From positions 7,483,092-7,547,091 of the forward strand of contig JAQFVV010000020.1 of assembly GCA_028023455.1 (NCBI GenBank): DNA of 64,000 bases, in the 5' to 3' direction. Shown one piece after another: positions 12,950 through 24,020 of this stretch. Position 1 is the first letter of the stretch; each line of letters starts with the position of its first letter. The notes under the pieces are model-generated. The model saw only the letters and a program-made list of their open reading frames with translations, had not been told where the DNA came from and ran no database searches. The translations under genes and the position numbers were made by a program. This DNA is from Epiperipatus broadwayi (taxonomy: Eukaryota > Onychophora > Udeonychophora > Euonychophora > Peripatidae).

Positions 12950-14090
12950 AGTCATTATGCAAAAATTAAATATTATTTTTTAAAGAATAATCCATAATGT
13001 AGAAATTAATACCTAGAGTTTTTTAAAATAGTATATAAATATAATAATGATATAAGAAAATATAATTATAAATTAAGAAAGAATAAGTCTAATATTGAAA
13101 ACAAAATTATTTCTCCAATAAAAAGAAAAAGTGGAAATTTTTACTAAAAACAGAGATGATACCATCAAATGTATGGAAAGTAAAAAATTATATAGTAATA
13201 AAGATCCAAAAACAAATTATTCCTTTTAATTAGAACACCTTGAATTCCCAAGCATTTTAAAAGAAGAGATGAGACATGTAAATTTTAAAAGAAGCAAGAC
13301 AAGAGATAAAAAAATTGTTGGCAAAGATCTATATGAAAAATGCAGTAATAATTTATGTAAGGTGATACAGAAGTTATTAGAAATTACTGATGTGCTAATC
13401 TTCTGTTAATTCCAGCCAAAATATGATCATCAACTAACCAAAAGAAAATAGATGGATATAAAATTGGATAGTTGATCATATTGGAATATTGACAGAAATT
13501 ATAGAAAGGATTAATAAATATGAATTGCTACTATGCTTTGGATTTGTAGATTGAGAAAAGACATTTTTACGATGAGCATTTCCACAGTAACTAATGTTTT
13601 GGATGATCAAGAGTTAGATCTGGGATAGCATCATATTCTGAAGAATACTTTCAAAATGCAACACCAATGATTAGATTACATGGTGATACTATGATTAACA
13701 TTGAAAAGGATGTGTGACAATGTAATTTGGAGGGATAAAAATGAAAAACTAATGAAATGAAAGTAAATGGTAATTATTTATTTCACCTGAATTTTGCACA
13801 TGTATTTGTTTTTTGTAAGTAACACTTAAAACTTCAAAAAATGTTTCAAGAATTGTCAGAGAAAAGTAAAATTAAAGATAAATGCTAAAAAGATTAATAC
13901 AATATTTAGTGAAATTTTCACAGAAAAAAATAAAGATAGTTAGTCACGACAAACATATTAACAAGTACAAATATTTTGACCATATTATTTATACAGGTGG
14001 TAACATGATGGATAAAATTAATCATAAGAATTAAATTTGTATGAACTTGGACTATTCTGGGTGTTTAATTAAATCTTATATTATACATAC
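12950..14090 (+). pseudogene. RTE-type LINE reverse transcriptase remnant
   Basis: Conceptual translation in shifting frames recovers reverse transcriptase landmarks in the right order. A DH-I-LTEIIERINKYE-like block (about 13475-13525) is followed by a degenerate FGFVD-EKTF (about 13533-13570), where the family has a VD-EKAFD motif A. Next comes NATPMIRLHGDT (about 13653-13690), which precedes the RQGD motif in RTE-type LINEs; here that motif is lost. Stops and frameshifts occur every few tens of codons. Upstream sequence to about 12400 may be an older part of the same element. Confidence 0.6.
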
Positions 14091-14162
14091 AGACAGTACA
14101 TTAAAATTATTGTCGGTATAAATGTACTCTAGAAAATTACATAACAATCCAGATTTGATATA

Positions 14163-14498
14163 GAACAGTATATATTTAAATGAGCCCTACTACATATTCT
14201 GAACTGCATAAATATAACTGGATACATTCTAGCAGCAACAAAAACAGCACTTATACAATCATGTGAGCAGCAATTGTGCAACCTCGTAAGCAGAAAAATA
14301 TTATGTGTGCTAACCATTGTAAAAGTCAATGAACAGTATATATTTAAATGAGCCCTACTACATATTCTGAACTGCATAAATATAACTGGATACATTCTAG
14401 CAGCAACAAAAACAGCACTTATACAATCATGTGAGCAGCAATTGTGCTACCTCATAAGCAGAAAAATATGTGTGCTAACCATTGTAAAAGTCAATGAA
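14163..14498. repeat. 168-bp tandem duplication
   Basis: Two copies, starting gaacagtatatatttaaatg at 14163 and 14331, are almost identical and differ by a 4-bp indel and a few substitutions. The minus-strand frame at 14129-14395 spans the duplication and repeats its own residues, so it is a product of the repeat, not a gene. Confidence 0.9.
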
Positions 14499-15149
14499 AT
14501 GGTTAACCACTCCACTGTTGACTTACTTCATTCCACTGCCGACCTGCACCAATATACTATATGCTGGGGTAAAATGGATGTTTACCAGCTGTATATGCAT
14601 CTACAATATTTTAATGAAAACAAAACACTAACTAGAGTAATAAAAATATGTTCATTCACTTGCTAATGATGTAAAAAATAATAAAATAAAATGAGGGTCA
14701 CTTTAGCTTCTTTAAGCAATTCCAATAATTAGCCATATGAAAAACTGTTTATATGCACAAACATCTATATACAAGTTCAACTATCTGTATGTATCCATTT
14801 ACATTGGTTTTAGGATAGACATTCTAATCTTATTTCTAATATCAGTCTTTAAAGTCATTAGTTTGTAAAGTAAGCACCTGTTTAAATTATTGTTGATAAA
14901 TAATGACAATGTTGAACAGTAGTATTCATGAGTTTGTTATTAATAACTATGTCAACATGGAAAGTTTATGTCAAACACATTGAGTGTTATATGCTAAAAA
15001 ATAAAATTGAGAAAGATAAACTCAAAATAAGTAAAACTCAATACATCACACACCAAAACTACAAACTGCTTTATCAAGCAGTTACCTGGGTTAGCAGGTT
15101 TGCTTCCATGCTGATGCTATGACACATAAGAAAAAAACTAAACCTGGGG
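14499..15149. other. AT-rich non-coding DNA
   Basis: No supported gene. The short frame at 14928-15122 has no domain. A stretch near 14995-15035 resembles 19084-19125 (aaattgagaaagataaactc type), so the 15-19 kb block is bracketed by related sequence. Confidence 0.4.
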
Positions 15150-15161
15150 GAAAAGGATGGT

Positions 15162-15545
15162 TTGCCTGGACATTGGAATCAGGATCTTTCACAAGAAGTT
15201 CCAGATAAATCAAGCTCAGATAACGATATGAATTATGGATTTATACCACAACTACTCACATTAAAACCAGATTCACAAGAAACACAAAGTAAACATAAAG
15301 TGTCATGGGAAAAAAAAGGAAAACCTCTGAGCACTGATACTGATTCAGCACCAATGGAAGATGATCTCTACTTGGAATTACCAGATTCTATGGAAAATGA
15401 GGACTTACTCATGGAATCAAATCAACTTCAACTCTCACTGGAAGAAGCATCAGATCAAGAAATCAATTATAGTCATTTACTTCCAAATTCTCCCCAAGAT
15501 CATGGGCCAGCTGAGGGGGCAGGGACACTATATTATGAACTATAA
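15162..15545 (+). pseudogene. LINE copy A, ORF1-like frame
   Basis: A 127-codon frame, rich in Ser, Asp, Glu and Gln, with no zinc knuckle or recognisable fold. Its position just before the endonuclease, overlapping its start, suggests it is the end of ORF1 or the N-terminal extension of ORF2. It has an ATG at 15162, but no evidence fixes the true start. Confidence 0.45.
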
Positions 15546-16215
15546 AATTGCTGGGATTAATGTTTGTGGCCTCAACTCATTGGCCCGTGCTCACACAATT
15601 AGAAATTGGATAAGCATTAACTCTCCCCACATCCTACTAATGGGGGAAACCAAATTTCATAATAACACTGATATTAAAATAGAAACATTAATTGCCACCA
15701 TGGTCTTCACTAAATTTTCAGTTGAACATTCAGCAGCTGGTGGGGTTGGAGTATTAATTAACAAAAAACTTCCCCCAAACAAATTGGATAACAATTTAAT
15801 CTTATTAGAAATAGACTATTGGGGCTACAGCATAAATCTAGCTTATATATACACTTCAAACAATCCAACTATCTATCACAAAATCATTCAGACTATAAAT
15901 GTTATCCTTAGCAATAAATCAGGCTCTTTACTTATATTGGGAGATTTTAACACTACATATGGTCACTTTAACTTAAAATTTCTTCCACTGATAAACAGAA
16001 ACTTAATGTGTGCCGAAGGATTCCTTCCTCCTGAATCCTACTCCTTTTACACCCAAATCCTACCAAACCCTAATAAACCTATTATAATATTCACCAGATT
16101 TACACTTTCATCTAAATGCAAAACTTTTACCAGTTTCATTTTTGGACCATATGGCCTTTGTAGTTACTCTTGAAAGCATGGCTGGCCTCCCAACCCTAGA
16201 AGCCCTTCACAAAAC
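15541..16215 (+). pseudogene. LINE copy A, AP-like endonuclease domain
   Basis: Begins with INVCGLNSLARAHTIRNWI, the N-terminal strand of LINE endonucleases. The catalytic Glu is in MGETKFHN (about 15640) and the Asp/Asn pair in LGDFNTTYG (about 15938-15964). The final (S)DH motif appears only in another frame, as LDHMAFVVTLE from 16142, so a frameshift lies just upstream. In LINEs this domain nicks the target DNA to prime reverse transcription. It is broken here. Confidence 0.82.
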
Positions 16216-16222
16216 CATGTGA

Positions 16223-16516
16223 ATGGTAACAAAATCAAACATGACAGAGGCCATAGTGTCCAAAGCTTATATATATTTTCACAAAATCAACATCCTTTCA
16301 AGGCCAGCTGAAGAAACCGGGTTTTCATTTGTAGGCATCCTACAGACAATACTAAAACACCACACCATGAAAGCCAAAGGCCCTAATGGCCTCTTCAGAG
16401 ATCTTCTACAAATAGAGAATCAGCTTCAGATGCTCCAAGGTCAACCTATTAAAACACAAGATATATATAGTCTTAAAAACCTATACCTATCAAGACAAAA
16501 ATCCCTGGCAGAATAA
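16223..16516 (+). pseudogene. LINE copy A, linker between endonuclease and RT
   Basis: A 97-codon frame continuing the frame of the DH motif after a stop near 16219. It is helix-rich (IENQLQMLQGQPIKTQ) and lies between endonuclease and reverse transcriptase, as in other LINE ORF2 proteins. No catalytic motif is expected or seen. Confidence 0.6.
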
Positions 16517-16592
16517 ATCCCTGGCAGAATACCTATCCATCAGGAGAGCCAAATGCTATTTATCTCAACAACACCACTGGACAAAAGGTTAC

Positions 16593-17863
16593 TTGAAATG
16601 GGCACTTGTAGGGGAAAATAACAAAACCACTCCCACCTCCAACATTGCAGATGGAAAAATCTTGCTGGGAACATCTATGATGAACACAATAAAAGAACCC
16701 TTCCATCGAAGGATGCAAACTGCAATCTTCAATGGCACACAATCTTGGTCTGAAGTTGATCCACAGGCACCACATGGGATCACAGAAAACCTACTCCAAC
16801 AAAAAATATCTTCCCTTCCAGATGGTGTACCTCTTGGATTACATGGGATTTCCAGATTCCTAATCCTACACCTCAATCAATTTGCAATTCCCATAATGAA
16901 AAAGATGGTGGATTGCCTAGCAACTGGTAATAGAGTTATACCTAACCTTTATCCAGTGGTGCTGATTCCATTTATTAAAAAAAATCAGGTTATGAATCTC
17001 TCCAACATCAGACCTGTTTCCATGACACCCCTTCTAATGAAAATTGTAGAGTCCATGATCAAAGACCTCATCCATCCAATTGTCTTAAAGCACATATCTA
17101 ACCAAAATGCCAAAAAAGGACTCCTCTACTGCACATGCAATGGGCAACATAATCTCCATCATTGATTATCAGAATCCACTGCAAGTCAGGGCTGATAGCT
17201 GTCCAAGTGGATATCACTGCAGCCTTTGACTCGGTATATATAGACACTCTTAAATATTTTGACCGAGTATGATGGACCTGCAGCTGCTGTCCAGATCATA
17301 AGAAATTTACTATACAACAGGAAAATTTTTATCACTATGGATGGTAACATCACCTCCGGATTTAAACCGACACAAGCTCTCCCTCAGGGTTCCCCTATCA
17401 GTGCCCTATGCTTCATCGCATATATAAATCCTCTCCTGATGGATTTGGAAAAAATCTACCAGGTCTCTTTATACCCAATTTAAACAAAAAATTCAACACA
17501 TTGGCTTACATAGATGATGTAATGATCATCCTACCATCAAGAAAACGAATTCCTTTGCTACAAACAATATTAAGCCACTATATAGATAAATACAGGCTGC
17601 AATTCAACCCCAGAAAGTTTGCCTCCTGGCAAATTGTTTCAGGAAGGAAAATTAACACCCTCTTCTCTGCCAAGCCACAGATATATCTTAGGTTTTCCAT
17701 CTTCAAATCTACCACAGCAATGTCCAAAGAGATTCAGGATAACATCCTGGAAACAACAAACAAATTCATCACTTCCTTGTCACAAGTCTACCTTTCCCTC
17801 CCTGGCAAGGTTGCACCAATTAACATGAATGTGATGCCAAAAATATTATACTTTCTTCCATAA
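16593..17863 (+). pseudogene. LINE copy A, reverse transcriptase domain
   Basis: RT landmarks are present in order but spread over at least three frames. SNIRPVSMTPLLMKIVE (about 17000-17055) is the early motif. VDITAAFDSV (about 17200-17230) is motif A with its catalytic Asp. LPQGSPISALCFIAYINPL (about 17380-17437) is motif B. LAYIDDVMIIL (about 17501-17533) is motif C; it carries YIDD where most LINEs have F/YADD. The enzyme copies the LINE RNA at the nicked target. Stops and frameshifts make it inactive. Confidence 0.9.
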
Positions 17864-18002
17864 ATTCAACAAAAGCTTCATAAATAAAATAAATGGATTT
17901 TGCTCCAGGCTGTTCTGGAGAGGTAAAACGGTCACGAACAGCCTCAAAGACACTCAGTGACCAAGAAAGCTAAATGGTCTTGTTCTTCACTCCATTCAGG
18001 CA

Positions 18003-18761
18003 TTGATTTACCAAAAAACCCATGATGTCATACACAACTTGGTAGCATCATATGGTTTTAACATAATTCTCCAAAAAGCTTTGCTTCAAAAGGTAACACC
18101 CACCGACCGACCCCCACCAGGCAGACAAACATGGATCACTAGAATCACAAGTCTTATCAAACAGCACTGCCCAATAACCAACTCCACATTCAATTCTAAA
18201 ATATCATTATGGTAAGCCTACATACTCCTCCATCCAATCTTACATCCTATAATCAACACACTTTATTACAATAATCAGAAACGGGTATCCAACTTTAAAA
18301 GATGGATTCTAGAGGCCAAATGCCTAGACTTCCTCATTAAATACAACATTAATGGACTGCCTACTAATCACTTCCTCTTTTACAAATGAGGTCACAACAA
18401 CATAGACCCTACTTGCAGCATTTGCATGAACGGTGATGAGACATCGGATCACCTCTTCTCACAATGTATGGAACTCAGAGTGATCCAAGAAATCATACTT
18501 TCCAACACCAAGATAGATTTCCACCTGATCCCATCTCTGAAGGATAGTATCAATACTAAAACCTATCCAATAATACATCTCTCAATATTTTTGAACTATG
18601 CCATATGGGTTACACATTGTAAACTAATCATGGAACACCCACAACCTCTTATAACACAGGTTTTTTCCAAAACAATGACCAAAATCCAGAAGAGAGACCA
18701 ACTCCTGTTATCGTCAAAAGCATTTGAGGACACTTGGACATTATACAATATGCCAAACTAA
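18003..18761 (+). pseudogene. LINE copy A, C-terminal region with Cys/His motif
   Basis: After another frame change, DPTCSICMNGDETSDHLFSQ followed by Cys (about 18406-18465) gives a CxxC...H...C zinc-binding pattern, the signature near the end of many LINE ORF2 proteins. The frame closes with a stop at 18761. Copy B has the matching motif as DPLCMLCHRD...YDC on the minus strand. Confidence 0.75.
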
Positions 18762-18802
18762 CAACAAGGCAAAAAAGGAGGGGGCTAACAATCAGATAAC
18801 AA

Positions 18803-18882
18803 ATATAATATAATACACCACATACTTCTTAATTTACACTGTACAATGCAGTTAACGAAGTATGTGGTGTATTATATTATAT
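18803..18882. repeat. 80-bp palindromic hairpin, 26-bp perfect arms
   Basis: 18803-18828 (atataatataatacaccaca onward) is a perfect inverted copy of 18857-18882, with a 28-bp spacer. It lies directly after the 3' end of LINE copy A. It may be a tiny MITE or a structured LINE 3' end. Confidence 0.85.
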
Positions 18883-18951
18883 AATTAAGCAATGCAAATA
18901 AGAAATGGAATAAAATTTAATATTTCAAAGATAACAAATATGTGAAAGATT

Positions 18952-19034
18952 AAGTTACAGTAATAATTTATTATTTCTAATGTGTACAGTGTGAAACCAA
19001 ACATGAGTTTTACATTAAATTATTACTGTAACTT
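18952..19034. repeat. 83-bp hairpin, 19-bp perfect arms
   Basis: 18952-18970 (aagttacagtaataattta) is perfectly inverted at 19016-19034. The ttacagtaat ends recall mariner-type MITE termini. No coding capacity. Confidence 0.7.
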
Positions 19035-19149
19035 AAACTCAAAATAAGTATGCTTTTGTTATTTACTGGCAAGGATATTTATGCTAATAAATAAAATTGA
19101 AGAAGGTAGACTCAAAATAACTATGCTTTTGTTATTGACTGGCAAGGAT

Positions 19150-19780
19150 GTTTTTACAAATCATTAAACAATTGAGTGATCTGAAAACTCCTGAGGACAT
19201 TACATATCAAGAGTTAAAAGAGAAATTAAATGCATATTTCCAGTCAGAAATTTCAAAATGTGTATCTTGTCTGCATTTTAGGATGAGAAGGCAAATATCT
19301 TGAGAGTGGTCTAGAGACTATAATATACAACTTTGTGCACTTGTGAAACAATGCCAATTTATCTCCGAGTTAGAAGACATGTTACTGGACCAACTATTGT
19401 TTGGAATGTCTGACCATAGCCTGATAAAAACTTGGCAACAAGTGAGCCAAATCTGAATTATAAGATAGCCCTCAGAAAATGTGTGGCACAGGAAATAATG
19501 TTAGAAGAAGCATTAGAATTTCAGATTCCAGTCGGAAATGCAAAATAATTTGATTATAATAAATAAAGCACAAGCTGTAGCTATGAGTTTGAAAATGGCA
19601 AAGGGAAGTTTAATCTGTTATTGCTGCAATGTCAAAGTACACGTTAAGAAATTATGTAAATTTAAAATGGATAAATGTAATGTTTGTAAAATTAAATAAT
19701 ATTATTTAGCATGTGTCTGCAGAAACAAAGATGAATAATGAAACACAGTTAAGTCTGGACTTTAAATGGCAGGGAGGCAG
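19150..19780 (+). pseudogene. gypsy gag remnant with zinc knuckles
   Basis: The phrase QLCALVKQCQFISELEDMLL followed by DQLLFGMSDHSLIK (about 19325-19430) matches the conserved capsid block of mag-like gypsy Gag proteins. It is followed by a degenerate double Cys/His knuckle, CYCCNVKVHVKKLC then CNVCK...LACVC (about 19618-19725), in which usual Gly and His positions are lost. Several stops and frameshifts interrupt it. Gag would package the element RNA. Confidence 0.7.
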
Positions 19781-20099
19781 ATTAAGAGACAAAATATCTG
19801 TTAAACAAAATTAATGACAACAGATGATCATATTGCGTTAGATTTTACTGTCTGTGAAATGGAAATTGATCATTGTGCTGGCCTTTTTTGCTGTCATATA
19901 AAGAATGGATAGAAATTAATAACAGCAGCAAAAAAACTGCATGTTTTAAACAACACAGATACTAACCACAGATGTGAATGACAACAGAATTGATATATGT
20001 GGGAAAGTTAATATACCTATGAATATTAAATAAGTTTTCTAATAGGAAGAAATTGGTTTTGCCCATTGGGAATTTGTCTTAAAATAATTAAGATGGTTA

Positions 20100-21060
20100 A
20101 GTTGAAAACAGAAGTTAGAAAAATGTTTCCCCATTTATTAAAGCCAGGATTAGGTGAATTAAAAATGTGGCTGGTGAATATTGAAATTGTATGAGGTGCT
20201 TAGCATGTAGTATGAAAACCATTTAAGATTCCATTTGCATTAAAATCCAAAGTTGAACCGACTATGAAAGATATGATCAATAAAGTTGCTTTGACTTCAG
20301 TGAAAGATTCAACATGGACTCCATCAGCAGTTGCAGCTATGAAACCAAAAAGAAGTACTTGATTGGGTATAAATTCATAAATAAAGGAGTCTATCCAGAA
20401 TCAAGTGTAGACAAAGTTTTAGCATCACTTTAGAAGGTAGCATTTTCTGAAAAATCGATTTAAAGTCAGCCTTTCATCAAATACCCATTATGGATAGAAC
20501 TGCTGAATCGTTAACAATCAGTAGTCATCTGGGACTTTACAAGTGCAAGAAGTTACTTTATGAGATTGCAGTTGCTCAACATGTGTTTCAAGGAAAAATG
20601 GATGATATATCTCAAGGCATGGAAGGAGTTATTTTTTATTTAGATCACATTTTAATAACTGCTCAAACAGAAAGTGAATTGGAAACAAGTATTGAATGTT
20701 TGTACGAGACTGAACAAAGTTAGAGCTACATTTAGTCTTTCTAAATGTATATGGGCCACAAATGAAATTAAATTTCTGGGCCATGTTATAAACCAGAAAG
20801 GAAAATGTCCTAATCCAGAAAAAGTTAAAGCTTTTAAAAATGTTCCAAAGCCTAGAAACAAAAAAAAATTGCAGACTTTTCTAGGAGTGCTCAACTTTTT
20901 TGATAGTTTCCTGAAAGGGAAGTCCACATCCTTATACCATTGTTTGAGCTACTTGCATAAAGGACAGCACTGGAAATGGACTAAAGAGCATGATTTATCT
21001 TTCCAGAACACAAAAGATTTGTTAATGTCTAAGCAGCTTCTACATTATAATTGTGACTAG
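20100..21060 (+). pseudogene. gypsy reverse transcriptase remnant
   Basis: Two open stretches carry RT sequence. 20490-20723 contains MEGVIFYLDHILITAQTESE, where the catalytic YxDD has become YLDH. 20674-21060 contains KIKFLGHVIN-like (KFLGHVINQKG), PNPEKVKAFKNVPKP and LQTFLGVLNFFDSFL, the thumb and connection signature of Ty3/gypsy RT. Earlier RT motifs exist only as broken fragments. Confidence 0.88.
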
Positions 21061-21480
21061 GAAGTGATTATTATAACCAACACTTCAAATTTCAGAATAG
21101 AAACTATCATTTTGCATTGCTGTTATGAAGGATAAGGTCAGGATGCTAGCAATTGCTGAAAAAAATTATAGTCAATTTGTCAAAGAAATACTGGCTACAA
21201 TATTTGCTGTTAAAAAGTATCATCAATATGTGTATGGAAGTAAATTCTTTATTTATATGGTTGGAAGTTTTGAAACATAATAAGAAAACTTCTGAACATG
21301 CCAGCCAGCATTTGATTATTTGAATTAATTTGTTAATAGCAAATGATTACATATTAATTTACAAGTCTGGGAAAAAAATTACATCGATGCTTTATCGCAT
21401 TTGCCAGATGCTTGTGAATTCCTGAAAAAATGTATAGAAATAAATTATATTGATACTTGGAAGCAAAAGTGGTAAATAGC
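21060..21480 (+). pseudogene. gypsy RNase H remnant
   Basis: Shifting frames give FVKEILATIFAVKKYHQYVY (about 21176-21235), corresponding to the E-LA-VFA-KKFH-Y block of gypsy RNase H. Further on, ILIYKSGKKI (about 21354-21383) matches the strand before the ADALSR motif, which is destroyed here. Confidence 0.72.
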
Positions 21481-21519
21481 TCCAAGGTTGAAAAGTAGAC
21501 TAATTATGATCCTGGATGT

Positions 21520-22480
21520 AAAAGTTTGAGAAATTGGATTCAATTTGGATGGCCTAAAAGTTGACCAAATTACATTGCAAGATCTATCTGAAATGCTCAT
21601 AAAGTTTAACTACATGTAGTAGCTATATTTTAAGGGTGAATTGAGTGCTAATACCATCAGAAGATTGGAAAGAAGTACTGAGTTTGCTGCACCAAAAACA
21701 TCCAGACATAATGTGAATGAAAGCCTTAGTTTGTTAGTATGTTTGGTGGCCGAATTTGAATCAAGACATTAAACAAACATTTAAAAACTGTGTTGTATGC
21801 AAGTCTACTGCTAATTTACCTTCAAAGACTTTTGATTTGTGGTAAAAAGCAAGGTCACCATGGCAATGTTTACATTTAGACCATGTGGGTCCAACAAATG
21901 GATATATCTTCTCATTGCAACTGATTCTTATTCAAAATGAGCAGAATACAAGCTTGTTAAAAACAAATGCAGAGTGTACTATTCATATCTTAAGAGAGAT
22001 TTTTGCAGACCAAGGCTTTCTGGAAACAATAATACTGAACAATAGGACATGATTTACATCACAAGAGTTCCAGGAGTTTTTATCTTATAAAGGGATAACA
22101 TACATACTCACCCTTCCTAATCATCTGGAATCACATGGTTTAGCTGAAAAAGCAGTGCAACATTTGAAAGTGGCACTGAATAAAACATCTCATAAAGATA
22201 TACATGAAGTTTTGTTTGATGAGGTGTTTTGTCAACATTTCAACCTGTGTGTGTCAACAATGAAAATACCAGCTGAACTGTTGCTGCATTGTAAGTGTCA
22301 CACACACTTAATAAAGTTGTAACTGGATAAAAAAGTTATTGTGAATAATAATTTTGATGTTGAAAAGTTTAATATAGGTAATATAATGTGGAGTCATGAT
22401 ATTTTAAAAAGGAAATAGTTTCCTTCTGTTGTCGTGGAAGTTCTCTTCTAAATATATTTGAGTAATTAAACTGAATAATG
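21520..22480 (+). pseudogene. gypsy integrase remnant
   Basis: FKNCVVCKSTAN (about 21780-21815) is the CxxC half of the HHCC zinc finger. PWQCLHLDHVGP (about 21858-21893) carries the first catalytic Asp. FTSQEFQEFL...HGLAEKAVQHLK (about 22050-22170) holds the third acidic residue region of the DDE core. The C-terminal part (GKLLKRHINH, about 22480-22511) runs up to the insertion point of array A. Confidence 0.82.
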
Positions 22481-22521
22481 GAAAACTTCTGAAGCGACAC
22501 ATCAATCATTTATGATTTCAG

Positions 22522-22529
22522 TAGAATGA
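22522..22529. repeat. Left target-site duplication of array A
   Basis: The 8-mer tagaatga is repeated exactly at 23713-23720. Joining the flanks restores a continuous gypsy pol reading frame, apart from pre-existing stops, so this is a true insertion scar. Confidence 0.85.
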
Positions 22530-22604
22530 TTGAAGCCTGTCCATTAAAGTATGAGGTTTGGCTGTCTTAATATATATCTGAGCACTTATAGCACATATGT
22601 GTAG

Positions 22605-22674
22605 AGATGGTAATCTGGACCAACTGATGATTGCTGGTTTAGCATGAAATACGTATATTGGTGATTATTTATCT
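22605..22674 (+). ncRNA. Hammerhead ribozyme, type I (array A, copy 1)
   Basis: Stem I strand ACCAA (22619-22623) is followed by core CTGATGA (22624-22630), stem-loop II with TGCT/AGCA paired around GGTTT (22631-22645), core GAAA (22646-22649), very short stem III ATACGTAT (22649-22656), cleavage nucleotide A22657, and stem I return strand TTGGT (22658-22662). An outer helix AGAT/ATCT (22605-22608, 22671-22674) closes an internal loop, where natural hammerheads make their loop-loop contact. The 10.1/11.1 pair is T-T instead of G-C, which may weaken it. The palindromic stem III suggests it could work as a dimer. Confidence 0.85.
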
Positions 22675-23076
22675 TTTCAACATACATGTGTTCAAGTGTA
22701 TCAGTGTTATGAGATATTGTGGAGAGTGGTGGGTCATGTGAAAGTCTGTGCTCATACCCTGTCTATTACATATATAGACACAGGTATATATAAGCCTGTG
22801 TATTTCAGCTATTACATATTAGAGATGTCTGCCTATCCCTTGCATATGTATTTAATGGATTATGTCCTGTACATGTGGGGTCAGATTGAACTTAGGTCAA
22901 CATGGGTGTGACAATAATCTTGGCCTCAGGGTGGCCTTTGAGCGTTCCATCATCAGATTTTCAATTGGATGGATGGTTGAAGAGTTGCAATGTGGAGTGG
23001 ATTGAGGCCTGTCCATTAAAGTAGGAGGATTTGCTATCTTAATATATATCTGAGCACTTGTAGCATATATGTGTAG

Positions 23077-23146
23077 AGATGGTAATCTGGACCAACTGAT
23101 GATTGCTGGTTTAGCATGAAATACATATATTGGTGATTATTTATCT
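23077..23146 (+). ncRNA. Hammerhead ribozyme (array A, copy 2)
   Basis: Same layout: CTGATGA at 23096-23102, GAAA at 23118-23121, cleavage after A23129, TTGGT at 23130-23134. Stem III here is ATACATAT, with A instead of G at one position, leaving a 3-bp stem and tiny loop. Confidence 0.85.
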
Positions 23147-23548
23147 TTTCAACATACATGTGTTCAAGTGTATCAGTGTTATGAGATAGTGTGGAGAGTG
23201 GTGGGTCATGTGAAAGTCTGTGCTCATACCCTGTCTATTACATATATAGACACAGGTATATATAAGCCTGTGTATTTCAGCTATTACATATTAGAGATGT
23301 CTGCCTATCCCTTGCATATGTATTTAATGGATTATGTCCTGTACATGTGGGGTCAGATTGACCTTAGGTCAACATGGGTGTGACAATAATCTTGGCCTCA
23401 GGGTGGCCTTTGAGCGTTCCATCATCAGATTTTCAATTGGATGGACGGTTGAAGAGTTGCAGTGTGGAGTGGATTGAGGCCTGTCCATTAAAGTAGGAGG
23501 ATTTGCTATCTTAATATATATCTGAGCACTTGTAGCATATATGTGTAG

Positions 23549-23618
23549 AGATGGTAATCTGGACCAACTGATGATTGCTGGTTTAGCATGAAATACATAT
23601 ATTGGTGATTATTTATCT
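23549..23618 (+). ncRNA. Hammerhead ribozyme (array A, copy 3)
   Basis: CTGATGA at 23568-23574, GAAA at 23590-23593, cleavage after A23601, TTGGT at 23602-23606. Sequence through the catalytic core is the same as copy 2. Confidence 0.85.
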
Positions 23619-23712
23619 TTTCAACATATATGTGTTCAAGTGTATCAGTGTTATGAGATAGTGTGGAGAGTGGTGAGTCATGTGAAAGTCTGTGCTCATA
23701 TACCCTATATAT

Positions 23713-24020
23713 TAGAATGAAATAATAGATGCAGATAACATCCAAAGTATGTTACTCAATGAATTGCAGACTTCTAATGAGAAAGAGGAGCATGCTATCA
23801 TCTCTTCAGAATTACGAAACAAATGAATGCTTATAACTAACCAAGCTGATCAACGAGATCTATCAGGAATAAGTACACAGGCTTGATCAGGTGACACAAC
23901 CAGATTCAGTGGATGTAATGCATAATCGGAGGAAGAAAGAGATTTACCTCCCACCAAATCCAATAGAGTTCAATGACAACCAATAAGATTGCATAGTTAT
24001 TTTTTGTAATGGGGAAGAGT
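23713..24020 (+). pseudogene. gypsy pol C-terminal tail after array A
   Basis: The frame NEIIDADNIQSMLLNELQTS continues directly from the pol sequence left of the array once the array and one tagaatga copy are removed. It is followed by a charged, proline-containing tail (LPPTKSN) typical of gypsy integrase C-termini. Stops are present. Right target duplication is 23713-23720. Confidence 0.6.

Larger units (their letters stand above)
15150..18800 (+). mobile_element. Non-LTR retrotransposon (LINE copy A), nearly full length, inactive
   Basis: In order this holds an ORF1-like frame, an AP-endonuclease domain, a reverse transcriptase and a C-terminal Cys/His motif, all on the plus strand. The reading frame shifts several times and contains stops, so it cannot make its proteins. 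The base composition is clearly less AT-rich than the surroundings. The same family lies inverted at 26300-28440. A protein search against LINE clades is needed to place it; the endonuclease and zinc-motif layout fits L1/Tx1-like or Jockey-like groups. Confidence 0.88.
22530..23712 (+). mobile_element. Retrozyme-like tandem array A: 472-bp units with hammerhead ribozymes
   Basis: 1183 bp made of about 2.5 direct copies of a 472-bp unit, bounded by the 8-bp duplication tagaatga. Each copy carries a type I hammerhead ribozyme. Predicted cleavage sites follow A22657, A23129 and A23601, exactly 472 nt apart, so self-cleavage would release 472-nt monomers. About 65 bp past each ribozyme is gtgaaagtctgtgctcatac, a decayed form of a tRNA T-arm-like module seen better at 47.1-48.0 kb. 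The open frames at 22696 and 23168 are 472-bp-spaced echoes of the repeat and not genes. Known animal retrozymes share tandem units, a hammerhead per unit and no protein. Confidence 0.85.
19150..24020 (+). mobile_element. Decayed Ty3/gypsy LTR retrotransposon, split by ribozyme array A
   Basis: Gag, zinc knuckles, reverse transcriptase, RNase H and integrase relics follow in canonical gypsy order, with many stops and frameshifts throughout. The pol tail resumes in frame after array A (22530-23712), proving that the array landed inside it. A purine-rich run near 24010-24030 could be the polypurine tract. LTRs could not be delimited. No env is visible. Confidence 0.85.

Noticed and set aside
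16560-16876. Minus-strand frames of 71 and 95 codons
   Set aside because: Antisense shadows of the LINE copy A reverse transcriptase region.
22696-23383. Two 71-codon plus-strand frames 472 bp apart
   Set aside because: They are the same stretch of the retrozyme unit seen in two copies; no protein domain, and the third copy lacks the frame.
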